Shown here piece by piece: positions 21,490 through 34,058 of a stretch of 64,000 bases of DNA. The position numbers and the translations under genes were made by a program. Below the pieces are notes generated by a model. It saw only the letters and a list, made by a program, of their open reading frames with translations. It had not been told where the DNA came from and did not search any database. Where the stretch lies: contig CM047810.1 of NCBI GenBank assembly GCA_026214975.1, forward strand, positions 37,311,318 to 37,375,317, in the 5' to 3' direction. How positions within the stretch are numbered: the stretch's first letter is position 1; the number at the start of each line of letters is the position of its first letter. Origin of the DNA: Gentiana macrophylla (lineage: Eukaryota > Streptophyta > Magnoliopsida > Gentianales > Gentianaceae).

Positions 21490-23570
21490 CTACTTCTTCT
21501 CTTCAAACCTGATGTCTTTGCCTTTGACGCCCTTGCCCTTATCTGTTGGGCTTGCCTTCCTTCCACTGGAGCTCTCAGGCCTTGAGCTTCCTTCCCCCTT
21601 TTTGGCAGCACCAAAACATGCCTCAATATTTGCAGTTGCTGCTTCAGACTCAGGGAGAGGACCATACCTTTGCTCCAAAATTTTGTTGTTGGCCGTAGTG
21701 ATGTTTATCAAAGTGTCAAGTTGCTGGCCGGAAAGTTCCATAACCTCATCCAGATGTTGAAGTTAATGAGTGTGAGCATTTAGAGTGTCCACCAAGGGTT
21801 TGAGATTATTATCAATTGTTTCAACGTGAAACTCAAGGTTGGTTTGGACATGGTAGGGAATGAGATGCTGTAAGTTGCAAAACAGGTTTCCCTATTTTTC
21901 CATGACCTCATCTTGTATCTTGATGTGACTTATGAGGGCTTCAATCTTGTGGTTTAAGGAGGTTGCTTCACTCCTTAAAGCAGCTTTCAGATTTTGCCTG
22001 CTGTGATACTGCTTTTCCATATCCACAATCAAGGGTTGAATGTCCAGATTGAAAAGCCTTTCTGGATCATTCTCCTCTGGTGCCACTTCAACATCCTCAT
22101 CTTCTGCATCTTCTTCCTTCTCTATATTCACCTCATCTTCTTCCTCTTTCTCTTCTTCTTTTCACTTTCTTTTTCTGCCTCTTCCTCTCTTTCTTTCTCT
22201 TCGACTTTAGAATTATTGAGAGATTGCTGGGGGATGCTTGCTTCTCCACCATTAGAAGACAAAGAGTTTTCTCGCTCCATGAATTGGAGACTTGATTTCT
22301 TTCACTGGTGTTCCCGTTGATCAATAAAGGGGTGTTGACATTTTCAACAAGTGAGCTTTATCACCTGGCTCACTCGACCGGTTGTCAACTTTGCTGATGC
22401 TTCTGAGAATTACTTCCTGGATTGTCAGATCATCATCAGAGATCGCCAGCTTTCCTTGATCATTTTCAAGATGACTACTGTCTATCTATGCAGCCTTTAT
22501 TTAATCTTTTTCATCCTCAGATGTCTCTTCTTCTTCGTCATCCATCTCTTCTTCTTCAGATGAAGTAAGTTGATACCCCTCATCACCTTTCTCCAGATAT
22601 GTCACTTCTTCTTGTTTCTCTTCCTCCATTGTTGTATCATCACTAGATTGCTGGTACTTACCACTGGGGTGTCTTCTTGTGCTTTTTGCAATCTGGTTCG
22701 TCTTCCTATCCCTGATCTACTGCCTTCGGGTGCTTTCCTTTTTCGTCCGGTAGTGGGTTTGGGTTTCATAGATGTCTTGATGTAGGTAAACATCACCTTT
22801 GACCTGTGTGGAGGCTGCAGATTTATGGGTTTCACTTTTAATGAATCAAATAGGTGTTGAAGAGGGAACCCATATGATTTCATTTCCCATAATTCACCTT
22901 TCTTCTGTAACCCCTTACTTGGTGCCGTAATCGACAGATCTATTTCCTTTTGAAGCTGGTCTTTTAATCTATTGAAGACAAAGGTTGCCCAGACAAAGTG
23001 AAGGCCTTGATAGAGTATTGCCATTAGCTTAACTCGTACCTCTATCAAGTTTTCCATCGACCCTTTCTTGCCTTCGATGTTCTTTGTAATGACAGGTGTG
23101 AACTCAGCAAATGGAAGTTTGAGTACTAATCTTGGGAGATTGTAGGTTTTGCTGTTCTTTTTGGGGCTTTTGGCTATCTCCTCCCAGAAGGTCTTGATGT
23201 TAACCTGCACAAACTTCACGTTCACCGGGCCAATCATGTGTAGATGTAAGAATATGTTAAGTAGGCCAGGTGTGATGACCACTTCTTTGCCAAAGATTGA
23301 ACTTTTTATACAGTCGATATCCGTCTTCTTTGTGCTTGGCACAAACTTTGCATTTCTCCAAAATGCAATCAGGTTCTCATAGCATATTCCAGTTATTGGG
23401 GGGTTTAGGAAGGTCATTAACCCCAGATTTGTACATCCAACAACTAGCCGTCGGGCTTGTACCTCATTATCACAGAAGGATAGATAGGGTTCAGGCTTAA
23501 AGAACGATCCAGTGATGATCGATTTTTCATAAAATCTTTCTGTGGCAGAGATTTTGCATGATGAGGCCAT
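21490..23570 (-). pseudogene. Post-pol extra ORF of SIRE-like element D
   Basis: A long ORF begins at the ATG at 23570 (MASSCKISATERFYEK) and is open for 322 codons to 22602. Its globular first 230 residues include FWRNAKFVPSTKKTDIDCIK and LHFVWATFVFNRLKDQL, recalling the putative plant transposon protein domain found in retrotransposon extra ORFs. A basic segment (GRKRKAPEGSRSGIGRR) follows. After a frameshift come an acidic tract (SSEEEEMDDEEEETSEDE), a second acidic/coiled-coil stretch (21892-22131) and a final piece at 21490-21741. The full protein would have been about 700 residues. No signal peptide or membrane segment is visible, so an envelope role is not supported. Function unknown. 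Confidence 0.7.
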
Positions 23571-24185
23571 TTCTTGGAATTTGAGAGAAGGCTTTGATTT
23601 TCAGTAGAAGAAAATAGGGTTTATAATTTTGCAAGGATCCGTAAAGAATTTTGAAAAACCTCTAAGTGTTGCTTATATAGAATGATTTGGGTGGTGTGAA
23701 CGTGGTTGAATATGGAATGATTTTGGGACATAATGGCGTGATTTTATGTATATAAATCCCGATATTCGAGTGAAGTGGGGGAGTGCATTGTGGTAAGTAA
23801 TGATAGATACCGGGAATCGAGGCGTTTGTAATTTGAAAAATAATATGGTTACCTCCACGATTGTAAATTGATCTCCACATGTGTAATCTTCCAAAGTATA
23901 ATCCTCCATAAATTTCTTATTCTCCACGTGTATAACAATTGATTTATTTCGCACTTTTATTTGCTGGTGACTTCAATCTTCATTTCAAGAAAGGTCCTTG
24001 GTCGGTCACGCCCGCGGTGGAGTGCCTTTTTCAACTGAGCCATTTGATCGTTGTTCTAAAAATCGGTGAAGTTAATCATTGAGTACTAGTGCTTCACCTG
24101 CTACATCTCCAGTGAAGGCAAAGGTTTGATCGGTGTAAAGTCACTTAGCTGATTACTCCAGTTAGCCGCTCTTTGGTACTTAGTC
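23571..24185. other. Non-coding spacer of element D between pol and extra ORF
   Basis: About 600 bases with no conserved frame; short open frames on the minus strand (23662-23954) are not recognisable. It probably acts as the leader region of the downstream ORF. Confidence 0.5.
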
Positions 24186-25732
24186 AATTTCAATCATTCC
24201 CAACTCAGTTCTCAACATGCTAAATCTTTCATGACTAAGTGGTTTAGTGAAGATGTCAGCTAGTTGATCTTCAGTGGGTATGTATCTTAGAATACATCTC
24301 ATTTTTCAACATGATCTCTGATAAAATGATGTCTTACATCAATATGCTTTGTTCTTGAGTGCAACACTGGATTTTCAGTAATGGATATTGCACTTGTGTT
24401 GTCACACAAGATTGGAATTGTCTTCTCCTCCATTCCATAATCTCTTAGCTATTGTCTAATCAACAGTACTTGTACACAACAACTGCCTGCTGCTATATAT
24501 TCTGCCTCAGCTGTTGATGTAGATATGGAGTTTTGCTTTTTGCTAAACCATGAGACTAGTCTGGTGCCTAGCATTTGGCATGTTCCAGAGGTTCTTTTTC
24601 TATCTATTTTGCATCCAGCATAGTCAGAGTCTGAGTATGATATCAGCTTGAATCCTCCATCTTTTGGATACCAAATTCCAACATTGATGGTGTTCTTCAG
24701 GTATTTGATTATTCTTTTAGCTACTAGAAGATGTGATTCTTTTGGTTGGGCTTGAAATCTTGCACATACTCCTACTGAAAATTCTATATCAAGTCTACTT
24801 GCAGTTAGATACAATAGGGATCCAATGATTCCTCTATACATTTTCTGATCAACATATTTTCCTGCTTCATCTTTTTCAAGAATGACTCTTGCACACATTG
24901 GTGTATCTGCTGTGCCACTTGTGTCCATACCATACTTGTGTATTAAGTCTTTTGTGTACTTGGCTTGACTAATGAAAATACCATCCTTCATTTGCTTCAC
25001 TTGAATTCCAAAAAAATAATTTAATTCTCCCATCATGCTCATCTGAAATTTTCTCTTCATTAGGATTGCAAATTTCGCACACAACTTTTCATCCTCTGAT
25101 CTAAAGATAATATCATCAACATAGATTTGCACTAGCAATATACTTGTTCTTTCCTCTAATTTGAAGAGAGACTTATCTATAGTTCCCTTGTTGAATCCAA
25201 TATGGATCAAAAATTGTGATAGTGTTTCATACCAAGCTCTAGGTGCCTGTTTGAGTCCATAGAGAGCCTTCTTGAGCTTGTATACTTTATCTTCTTTTCC
25301 TTTGAGTTGAAAACCAGGAGGTTGTTCCACATAAACTTCTTCTTCCAACAGTCCATTCAGAAATGAACTTTTGACATCCATTTGATAGACTTTGAAGTCT
25401 TTGTGTGCAACAAAAGCTAGAAAGAGTCTGATTACTTCCAATCTTGCTACTGGTGCAAATGTATCATCATAATCTATTCCTTCTGCTTGAGAGTAACCCT
25501 TTGCAACTAGCCTTGCTTTATTTCGGACAACTTTTCCTTCCTCATCCATCTTGTTTCTGAATACCCATTTTGTTCCAATGATGTTAGCTGTGTCTGGTCT
25601 GTCAACAAGTTCACGGACTTCATTTCTTTCAAATTCATTTAGTTCCTCTTGCATGGCTGTAATCCAGTCTGCATCTTGAATTGCATCATCTATTGTCTTG
25701 GGTTCCACTTGTGATAGAAAACATGTTAGCAT
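24186..25732 (-). pseudogene. Copia RT and RNase H of element D
   Basis: The 427-codon frame at 24449-25732 contains the complete [64 protein letters not shown], catalytic IYVDDIIF (about 25107-25130), [20 protein letters not shown], and the RNase H start [19 protein letters not shown] and [15 protein letters not shown] stop at 24449 cuts RNase H. The rest (CDNTSAISITENPVLHSRTK, then the LADIF-type tail) continues in broken frames to about 24186. RT and RNase H would make the DNA copy in the particle. Confidence 0.93.
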
Positions 25733-25739
25733 ATGCTCC

Positions 25740-26890
25740 AGTTGTCTTCTGGTTCTAACTCCTGTGTGAATGTCTCCAATGACTTGATCTTCAGGATGAT
25801 CTCTTAGCCAATTGAGGTAAGGTTGAAGGTGTTCTTCACTTGGTGCTTCTACACCTTCAGATTGTGCATGAGCCTCAAGTTCTGGTGCTTCTTATGTTGT
25901 ATTATCATGTGGCTCATCTTGATTTTCAAAATGGTGATTCAGAATGGTAGCTGGTATGGTTGTATTAGTATATACTTCCCTTTGTGCTGCTTCTTCTTCT
26001 TGATCTTGAAGACTTTCACCATTTGTGTTTGGTTCATCAAAGACTACATGTATTGATTCTTCAATCACCAATGTTCTTTTGTTGAGCACTCTGAATGCTT
26101 TTCTGGTGTCTGAGTATCCCATAAAGATTGCTTCATCAGCCTTTTCATCAAAGGTATGCAGCTGATTCCTGTTCAATACAAAACATTTTGATCCAAACAT
26201 ATGCAAATATGAGATATTAGGTTTTCTTCCATTCCATATTTCATATGGAGTCTTTCCATGATATTTGTTGATAATTGATCTGTTATGTGTGTAGCATGCT
26301 ATGTTTGCTGCTTCAGCCCAGAACCTCTTTGGTAGGAATGCTTCTGCAATCATTGTTCTGACTGCTTCTTTGAGAGTTATGTTTCTTCTTTCTACTACAC
26401 CATTTTGTTGTGGAGTTCCTGCTGCAAATAATTGATGTAGTACTCCATTTTCTTCACAATAGGTTCCGATAACTTCATTTAGAAATTTTGTGCCTCTATC
26501 TAATCTGATCTTGATGATCTTTAGCTCTTTCTCATTTTGAATCCTTCTTAGCAATTCTGGCAGCTTCTTGAGTGTCTCTTTCTTCTTGTTCATGAATATG
26601 GTCCAGGTGTATTTGGAGAAATCATCAACCACTACTAGAGTGTATTTCTTACCACTTACACTTACTGGTGTGACTGGTCCAAACAGGTCCATGTGTATAA
26701 GATGTAGAATTCTTGATGTTGACTGATAGGGCTTTGACTTGAAGAAGCTTTTGATTTGTTTTCCTTTCTGACATGCATCACAGAGACTTTCCTTCTTGAA
26801 TGTAATCTCTGGCAGGCCTTCAACTAACTTGTTCATTGATAATGTGTTGATGGTCTTGAAATTTAGGTGATTTAATCTTCTATGCCAAAT
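25740..26890 (-). pseudogene. Copia integrase of element D
   Basis: The frame 25892-26836 begins in the zinc-binding part (LCDACQKGKQ) and runs through the catalytic core: HMDLFGPVTPVSVSGKKYTL, DDFSKYTWTIF, IKIRLDRGTKFLNEVIGTYC and GTPQQNGVVERRN, which supply the three acidic residues of the DDE site. After it come the C-terminal part (FMGYSDTRKAFRVLNKRT) and a Glu/Asn-rich linker towards RT. The DxGTEF motif reads DRGTKF. A stop after the linker separates it from RT. It would join element DNA to host DNA in the nucleus. Confidence 0.9.
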
Positions 26891-27300
26891 CTAACTTGTT
26901 GATTGTTTATTTTTGACAATCAAACATGTTTCTGCTTTAGCTGTTCTCCAATCCACCACACACATGTTGTCTTCTCTTCCTCCTGCAAGAAACACTGTGT
27001 TGGTTTGGCTGTGAATCACCTTGCATCCTTCCTTGTTGAAGTGTACATTGTAGCCTTTGTCACATAATTGACTGATGCTTAGCAGATTGAAGTTTAATCC
27101 CTTAACATATGCCACATTTTGAATTTTCAAATTGTTCTTGAGCATTGTGCCTTCCCCCTTAATTTTGCCAGGGTTTACTTTGCCTCCAAAGGTGACTTTG
27201 GGTCCATCAAAAGCTTTAAAGTCAGTGAGCCATCATTTGTTCCCTGTCATGTGTCTGGAACATCCACTGTCTATGTACCAGACATCCTACAAAACAAATT
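26891..27300 (-). pseudogene. Copia protease and GAG-pre-integrase region of element D
   Basis: On the minus strand VWYIDSGCSRHMTGNK (about 27238-27285) is the aspartic protease active-site region; an in-frame TGA follows immediately. The next part (26891-27145) reads LKIQNVAYVKGLNFNLLSIS and is the GAG-pre-integrase domain. A stop at 26890 separates it from integrase. Confidence 0.85.
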
Positions 27301-29346
27301 AATTTTGTTAGGTACCCAACACGTTTGGGTCCATACCTGTTAGCAGTCATGCCTCATACTCCTAATATGTATCCAAAGGATCTTCTTTTTGGATAGTTGA
27401 AATCATCAACTTCATATGTATAAGACATGGCATAATACCTTCCAATGTTTCTACTAGAGGTATTCTAATACTTTTCTCTACTTTTTGGTGCATTTGAATC
27501 CCTTTTTACTTTCCAATATGCAGTGGGAAACCTGTGTTCATGTTTCTTCATATTTCTAGGAATATGCCTAGGTTGGTTTTTCTTAAACACATGATGCATG
27601 GCATGAATTGGTTTCTTCTTGTATTTTGGAGGTGCCACATTCCAATCATCCTCTGGAGGATAAAGTCTTCCTTTACCTTTCAGAAAGTCTTTGATTTTGG
27701 TTGACTAGATTGATGGTTTAGTCTACTGTTTCACTGCACGGGGTTTTGACTTCACCGTTACAGGATGAGTGGTTGAAACTATGGTCTGTCCTTTTCTGAA
27801 CTTTGGTCCATTGGTTCTATTCTCATCCTGACTGTTGTAGCCAAGACCAGATCTGGGTCCAAACCTTTTTGAGGGTTTGTAAGCTGGTGCATTTAAAGGT
27901 GCAGTGATGTTCTTAACTGGTAGGGGGATTTTCTCAACCAGTCTGTCAACACCAGATGTTTGATCATCTGCTGCTAGTTGATCATTTGAGTGAGTCTCCT
28001 TACTAGTTAGTTCAGCTTTTGCTTTATCCAGTTCTTTCTTTAGTCTTTTATTTTCCTTCCTTAGATTCTCACACTCTTGTTCCAGAATTTCAAGATTCAA
28101 CTCAATTTGTTCAAATTTACTCATGAGATTTTGGATTAGGTTTGCAGAATCTAAGGGGAGAATAGAAGATTGTGCAGTGTTAGATGTGGATGCACTAGAT
28201 GATGAGTATGAACTAGATGTTACCTCAGTTTCATTTGATTTTTTAGCCATAAGACATAGATAGGCCTTTTCATTGTATGTGCTGTCATCCTCATCATCAG
28301 ATTCATTTTCAGACGATTCTTCATTCTTTTCACTGCTGGATTCAGCTTTGAGTGCCTTCTTGCTTTTTCTCTTTTCAGTTGTCTTGTACTTCTTCTTATC
28401 CTCAAGTTTGTCTTTTTCTTCAGGGCAATCAGCCTTGAAGTGCCTTTTCTTATTACAGTTGAAGCATCTGTATTCATCATCTTTTCTCTTGGTGTCTTTG
28501 CTTGTGCTTGACCTTTTGTTTGATGATGATCCTCCTTTGAATATCTTTTTTTTCCTAAACCTATCAAAACGTTTTACTAATAAAGCTACATGTTCTTTCA
28601 GCTCCTATGTCTCTCTTTCTTTGCTTGCATCAATTTGCTTGACTTTCTTTGGGTGCAACCAGCAGCATCGGCCTTATGTGCCTCTGCTAGTACAATGTCT
28701 TCGCCGTTCAACTCAAATTCACGAGCCTTTAGTGGGACATCAGAGTCAGGGTGTCAGTGTTTGCAAGATTTGTTGTCCTCCGACATCGATGTGATGATCT
28801 TCCATCTTTCGTAAGCCTCTTAGGATCTTCAAGCACACTTCTTTCTGAGGATATGTGTGTCCAAGTTCTTGCAGTTCACTGATGATGCTTGAGAATATGT
28901 TGTCCATTTGATCAATGGATTCACCAGCCTTCATTTTGAAGTTCTCAAATATCTGTTTTGCAACAGATAATTTGTTTTCTTTAACTGCTTCAGATCCTTC
29001 ATTTATCAGTGCCAGCTTGTCCCACATCTCCTTTGCTGTTTTGCAATCTTTGATTCTCATGAACATGTTGCTATCCAGGGTCTTCAAAATCATATCTTTT
29101 GCAACAAAGTCCAGATTTTCTCTTCTCCTGTCGTCCTTGGTCCAATCTTTCTTGGGTTTGCCCACTTTTTTTTCCTTGATCTGCTCCTGTGGCTACCACA
29201 GTCATGATCATGATTAGACCATCATTAATTACATCCAGCATTTCCTCATGAGTTGTTGCAAGATGAGATAACATTCTTATTTTATATTCATCAAAATTAT
29301 TAACATTGAAAATAGGTACATTTAACATAAAGTTTGAGGAATCCAT
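27301..29346 (-). pseudogene. SIRE-like gag of element D
   Basis: The likely start is the ATG at 29346 (MDSSNFMLNV). The core lies in two frames (29071-29346 and 28746-29165) with GKPKKDWTKDDRRRENLDFV, IKDCKTAKEMWDKLALINEG and KENKLSVAKQIFENFKM. A zinc knuckle CFNCNKKRHFKADC follows at about 28425-28470, with Arg in place of the usual Gly. Then come an acidic Ser-rich stretch and a predicted coiled coil (27723-28250: EQIELNLEILEQECENLRKE, KRLKKELDKAKAEL). Frameshifts near 29100, 28750 and 28250 break it. The coiled coil would support particle assembly. Confidence 0.82.
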
Positions 29347-29466
29347 AAGTACAAATAAGAGATATTTATGTATATGTGTAGAAAGCACAGATTTGAAAAC
29401 TACTTTGAAAATATGTGATCTCCTTGTTACTGTAAATTAGATCCAATGTGTTACGATACTAGAACA

Positions 29467-29481
29467 CCGCTCACGATACCA
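29467..29481 (-). promoter_or_regulatory. Primer-binding site of element D
   Basis: The minus strand reads TGGTATCGTGAGCGG two bases from the 5' LTR. The first seven bases match the usual initiator-tRNA site; the rest differs from TGGTATCAGAGC, so the primer tRNA is uncertain. Confidence 0.65.
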
Positions 29482-29483
29482 AT

Positions 29484-30879
29484 TGTTGGTCTCAGATAAG
29501 GGTAAAACTATAGTCAGAGGGGGGGTGAATGACTATAGTGGAGTTTCAAAAACTTTTCTTGTATATAAAAGCTTTTGGGAAGCGGATAAGTCCCTTCTTA
29601 CTATGTTTTTTCAAAGTAGTTAAGGCAATCACAGATATAGAATATAATATAAGTAATTAAATGAATGCAGTAAGGTAAATTGCTGAAAGTAGATTGACAC
29701 AAGGCTTATAGTGGTTCAGGGTGGTGTAATCCCTTAATCCACTCTTCTCTTGTGATGATTGGAGGAATTCACTATTGTTTTCACAGATACAATAGCCTGA
29801 TTGTCCTTGGCTACACAATTTTCACAATCTACAAGACTATCACTCCTTGGCTGCAACAGCTTCATGACTCAGTCTCTTCCACTGCTCCTTGGGATCAAAT
29901 CCTTCAGCAGCTATCACAAACACAACTCATTCTCAGATGGTTTTGATTCAGTTGCTTGATTGATGTGAATTGGATTCAAAAACTTGTTGATCAATCTCAA
30001 TGCTTGATGTTTGAATTGTAGCTCTCAGTTTTGAGTTGATCACTAGATATTTCTTTTTAAGCACAGATGAAGGCCTTTTTGATTTGACAGAGTTTCTGCT
30101 TGTTTATCGTTTTCTTATTTTGTTTTGTCTATCAGTATCTTCTATTTATAGCCTTGATAATCCTTGATTTGAATTTCTGTCCGTTGGCTATATTAAAGAG
30201 GGGAATAATCCTTGATTATATTCTTGATTCCCACTTAATTGTATTCTCCTTGATTTCAGTGATCAGATTTTTCTTCAAACATTTATCAGAAAATCCGCCC
30301 TTGATTGATTCTCTATTGATTGTGCATTTAATACTTGATCTTCTGTATCTTCATCATATTTCAAAATCTGATTAAACTAAGGTTTACTTGGCTGTTTTCT
30401 GAACGGTCAAGTGACTTAACTGACTCGGCCGCTTAAATCTTTCTTCACTGCTTTGTCTTTACTTAGCCGATAGTCAGTTTACTTTGCCGATTCACTGTTT
30501 CCTTCATTCTATTCAGTTCAGGAGAATCCTTGTACTTCACTGATCCTTGATTTGTGTGAGATCAGTGTACACCATATTTAAACATTGAGTTCCATCATTT
30601 GAAACATAACTTAGACTTATCCAAGGTCATCACAGACTTCCTTGGTTATAAGTCAGACCATAATGTCTATTGCTTCTCTGATGGTACTTGGTTGGCTTCA
30701 CTCTGCCGAAAATCTGTTTCACTTTGCCGTCTTACCAACTAGTACAATACTTGTCTGACTTAAATTATACAACATGTCAGACTCTAAGTAAAGACTTATA
30801 CAGAGAATTCTAACTATTTCCAGGTTTGCTATAACAGCTAGTATGGCCATCATCAAAACATAATAAAATGTTCTTAACA
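29484..30879 (-). repeat. 5' LTR of element D
   Basis: 1396 bases, TGTTGGTCTC...TGTTCTTAACA, partner of 19892-21295. It is followed by the second GAGAT of the target-site duplication. Confidence 0.93.
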
Positions 30880-31189
30880 GAGATAATTATGGAATACTTG
30901 AATATCAGAATCAGGGTAGTTATGTTTTAGGATTTTTCTTGTATTTATTCGATTTGGTGCGTGCGTAAGAAGTGAGGTCCGAGAAGGACCGAGCCTGACC
31001 TGTTAGGTCGGGCACCAATGTGCTGATCATACACTTGGCCGACCTGGGAGGGTTGGGAAAGAGTGGTCGATCTTGGGCAGCTCAGGTACTGGGGGCTCTG
31101 CCCCTTAAAGGAGACTTTTCTCCATCCTTATCTATTGTTGGACTATCATGGAGATGACACATGGAGAGGTGTTGATCTGACCTCCGTCA
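30880..31189 (-). repeat. 3' LTR of gypsy element E, right portion
   Basis: Continues the LTR after insertion D (GAGATAATTATGGAATACTT onward) and aligns with 54511-54819 to the end GACCTCCGTCA. Just right of it the minus strand reads GGATCTAGAGGGCTTA, a plausible polypurine tract. Confidence 0.87.
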
Positions 31190-31489
31190 TAAGCCCTCTA
31201 GATCCAGCCGATCCTGTCGGGGTCGGCTCGGATCTGTCTAGACTGCGGCTCGGCTTGTCCATATAAACTTGTAGGTTTTTGAATGATGACCGGGGACTGT
31301 TACACCGCAGTTATGACCGTCCCAGAATTCTAGGCGTTACTACCCGCACATTTAAATTGGACCAGTTTCCAAGATAAACTCGAAGGGCGTTAACTTGTCA
31401 CATCAAGCGTCATTTCTCCATTTTGATTCTACCCTATTATAGCTTCCTATTACCCTTTCTCTCCCTTCTTGTCCTCATCGGCACTATAA

Positions 31490-33597
31490 TTGATAGGGAG
31501 ATCACTTTCGTCCGGTTCATCTGAAGAGGAACCGCTCTCTCCTAGGACCGAAGCTTTCATAAGGGAGTGTTGGACTAGGCGTATGGTTTATGAAGAGATC
31601 CCATGGATTCCTCCACAGCCGATTTCCACCGCTTCCTCTTCCAGTCCTTCATCAAGAACTTTTGACCCTCTTTTGAGGCTCAAAATCCAGCGGACCACTC
31701 AAGATATCATGGGTAGTCATGGAATGGTCTCAGTTTTGACTCAGAGCAGTATGGAATACCTCTTCCATGAATACGGGGTAAATCTGGAAGAATCTGCACC
31801 TCTGCTCCCTGTTGACCCGGATCTGTACGCATCCCGTCCTCCAGATGGGTATTTCGCTATTTATGAATCTCAGTTAAAAGCTGGCTTGATGTTGCCTTTG
31901 TGCCCGGCCTTTTTGTCTGTGTTACGGAATTATGGGATAGGTGCAGCTCAAGTGGCTCCTTCAGGTGTTAGGACTGTGATAGGGTTAGCCATCTTGTGCC
32001 AAGAAGTCGGGGTGCGGTTCTCGGTGGGCCTCTTCCAGGTTTTTCACCGCAACACGCAGAGCCCGGGGCTGAAAGGATGGTACCACTTCTCGCATCGGTA
32101 GGGAGTAAAGGAAATGCTGCTCGAAGGCCCTAAGTATAACTCGTGGTGAGGGCGCTTCTTCTTTGTTAAAGATTGAGGGGATTCTTGGATGGGACGTTGG
32201 AAAACAAGCTCTTTGCAAAAAAAACGAGTGTCCGACCATTCTGAACTCCACTTTGGTGGATGATATTCAGAATGCATGTATCATCCTAAGACTGCATGAG
32301 TATCCTTTTGAGCTGATAAATGCAGCCTGCTTGGCCGAGGCCGGTCCCGATCCCTACGTTCCCTTATGCAGAAACAGTCGTGACGTTCGTAAGAACCACT
32401 ACTTCCTTGTTCTTTTAGATTTTTGAATTAGCATAAGTAATGGACTTTTTCTTCATATAGTGAGGACCCTGGCCAGCCTTCAAGCCCCCATCCATAGGGA
32501 GGAGGTGGAACACCGGACCGAGAGACCAACCGTGGTCGGGAAGCATGCTGGCTATAACCGGGCGACCCGGACCATGGGATCCCCTATCGGGGCTCGTCTG
32601 TTATCCGAACTGGAGGACGATGCTTTCGCAGGTCCTTATTATTCCAAGAGGGATTTGGATGCTCCTATCATCGAGGTTGAAGAGGAGGAAAAGGAGGAGC
32701 TGGAGATGCCTCTCATCCGAAGGTCTTCCCGCCTTAGGTCGGGGGAGGTTGACGCCGAAGAGAGGCTGGAAAAAAAGAAGCAGGACCGAGTTTGGATCGG
32801 GTCCAGGAAATGAAGCTGGGGATGAGGGAACATCTAAGATTCGCCAAGGGAACGGGGAGGCCGAGGTCGATCCCTGCGCTTCACCTTCCTCAGGTGCTCC
32901 GGCGCAAGAGGTTTCTTAGTGATGTCCGATATGGAGCTGCTCGAGGCGGGCTTTGAGGCCGTGAGATATGTAAGTTCCATTTCTTAGTACATTTGATGCT
33001 CATCTTTGTTAGATTGTTTGCACAGGGATCGGTCGTGGGTCAAGAGATCTTCTGCCGACTTGCGCGCTCGTCAGCAGAATGGGAAAAGAGGGCTTCTATT
33101 CTGAAGTCTAAAGATGAGAAGATATGGGAACTTAAGGAACAGATAGAAGCCCGGACAAAAAGGATAGAGGATCTGAGGTCGGACTACGACACTCGTCTCC
33201 AAGAGTTCATGACCAAACACTTAGAGAGGGAGGCTGAGCTTGACAGTCATATTGTAAAGATCCGAGAGGAGCTTACCATTTTGGATGCCACTGTCCGAGA
33301 TCCCCCGCCCCCCCTCCCCGTCTCCATGAGGCCTCCTCCTAAGCAATCCGAGATTATAAGGCTTCCTCTGAGTTCATCGAGTCTTTAAAGCGGCTGCTGA
33401 GCCCTGCCGTGAGGGCTAGCTATATGCTGAGGGTAGATGACTGCAGGGCTCATTTTCCGGACCTTTCTCTTGACAACCTGGCCCACCCAGACTTGTACAT
33501 TCCTGGTGCGGACACGATGTACTCCATTCGGCTGAAAGAGTTTCAAGCAGGAGTGGACCTCGCGGATAAGTATCCCATGGTCGGGCCACCTTGCTGA
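31490..33597 (+). pseudogene. Antisense ORF of Tat-type gypsy element E
   Basis: This coding region runs opposite to gag-pol. The first frame (31490-32101) includes RPPDGYFAIYESQLKAGLML, LCPAFLSVLRNYGIGAAQVA and VRTVIGLAILCQEVGVRFSV, which fits the putative gypsy-type transposon domain (Pfam Transposase_28 as I recall it) of antisense ORFs in Tat/Grande elements. It continues after a stop (KEMLLEGPKYNSW...) at 32105-32426, then an acidic/basic segment (32460-32813) and a coiled coil (33000-33300: REIFCRL-type start, LKEQIEARTKRIEDLRS). A GTAAGT...TTTGCACAG pair at about 32969-33025 could be an intron. No ATG starts the first frame. The ORF's role is unknown in the family. Confidence 0.7.
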
Positions 33598-34058
33598 CCT
33601 TCTAAGGAGCGAGCCTCGTGTTCACCCGGTTCCCGATAGGATCAAAGCTTTTTGGCATCTAGGGATACCTGCGTGTGCACCTTTTTCCTTGTAATTTTCT
33701 TTGTTTATTAATGAAAGTAATTTTCTATATCATTTTTTGCAAAATGACTTGCTTTTTTGTGTATTTTCTATTTGTCTTATTGTTGTAGGGTATGTTTCCC
33801 CCCAGTGTGCCATTCTTTAACTATGGTTTTGGATGGCATACTTGTGTTTGTTGGATAGCGTACATATGAGGCCGATCCCATCACGTGGAGCTCGGACACA
33901 TGTGGGTCAGATAACAGATCTGAGTAAACTAAGTCAGTTTAGTGTTTACCTCGCAATCAGTAGGGCCAGATCGGACTGGTCTCTATTGTATCGAATGTGG
34001 TCAGAATCGATTGACTTGTTTGGTAGATAATGGCAAGCTGGCCAGGTTGGTTATCACG
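33598..34058. other. Spacer of element E between antisense ORF and tandem array
   Basis: About 460 bases without a recognised gene. A TATTAATGAAAG run near 33706 could hold an antisense transcript 3' end. Confidence 0.4.

Larger units (their letters stand above)
19892..30879 (-). mobile_element. SIRE-like copia element D, full length
   Basis: A 10,988-base element with LTRs at 19892-21295 and 29484-30879 and a perfect 5-bp duplication GAGAT (19887-19891, 30880-30884) in the LTR of gypsy E. It carries a primer-binding site, gag with one zinc knuckle, protease, integrase, RT, RNase H, a long post-pol ORF and a polypurine tract. The order is that of SIRE/Maximus. Stops occur in protease and RNase H, and frameshifts in gag, so it is not intact. 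It belongs to a different family from A-C, judged by its LTR sequence, although the pol proteins are related. Confidence 0.92.

Noticed and set aside
21994..22320. Plus-strand ORFs rich in Ser/Leu/Phe opposite the extra ORF of D
   Set aside because: They are the antisense reading of acidic Glu/Lys codons and have no independent motif.
28273..28794. Ser/Leu-rich + strand ORF of 173 codons
   Set aside because: It is the complement of the acidic/Lys-rich gag region of element D.
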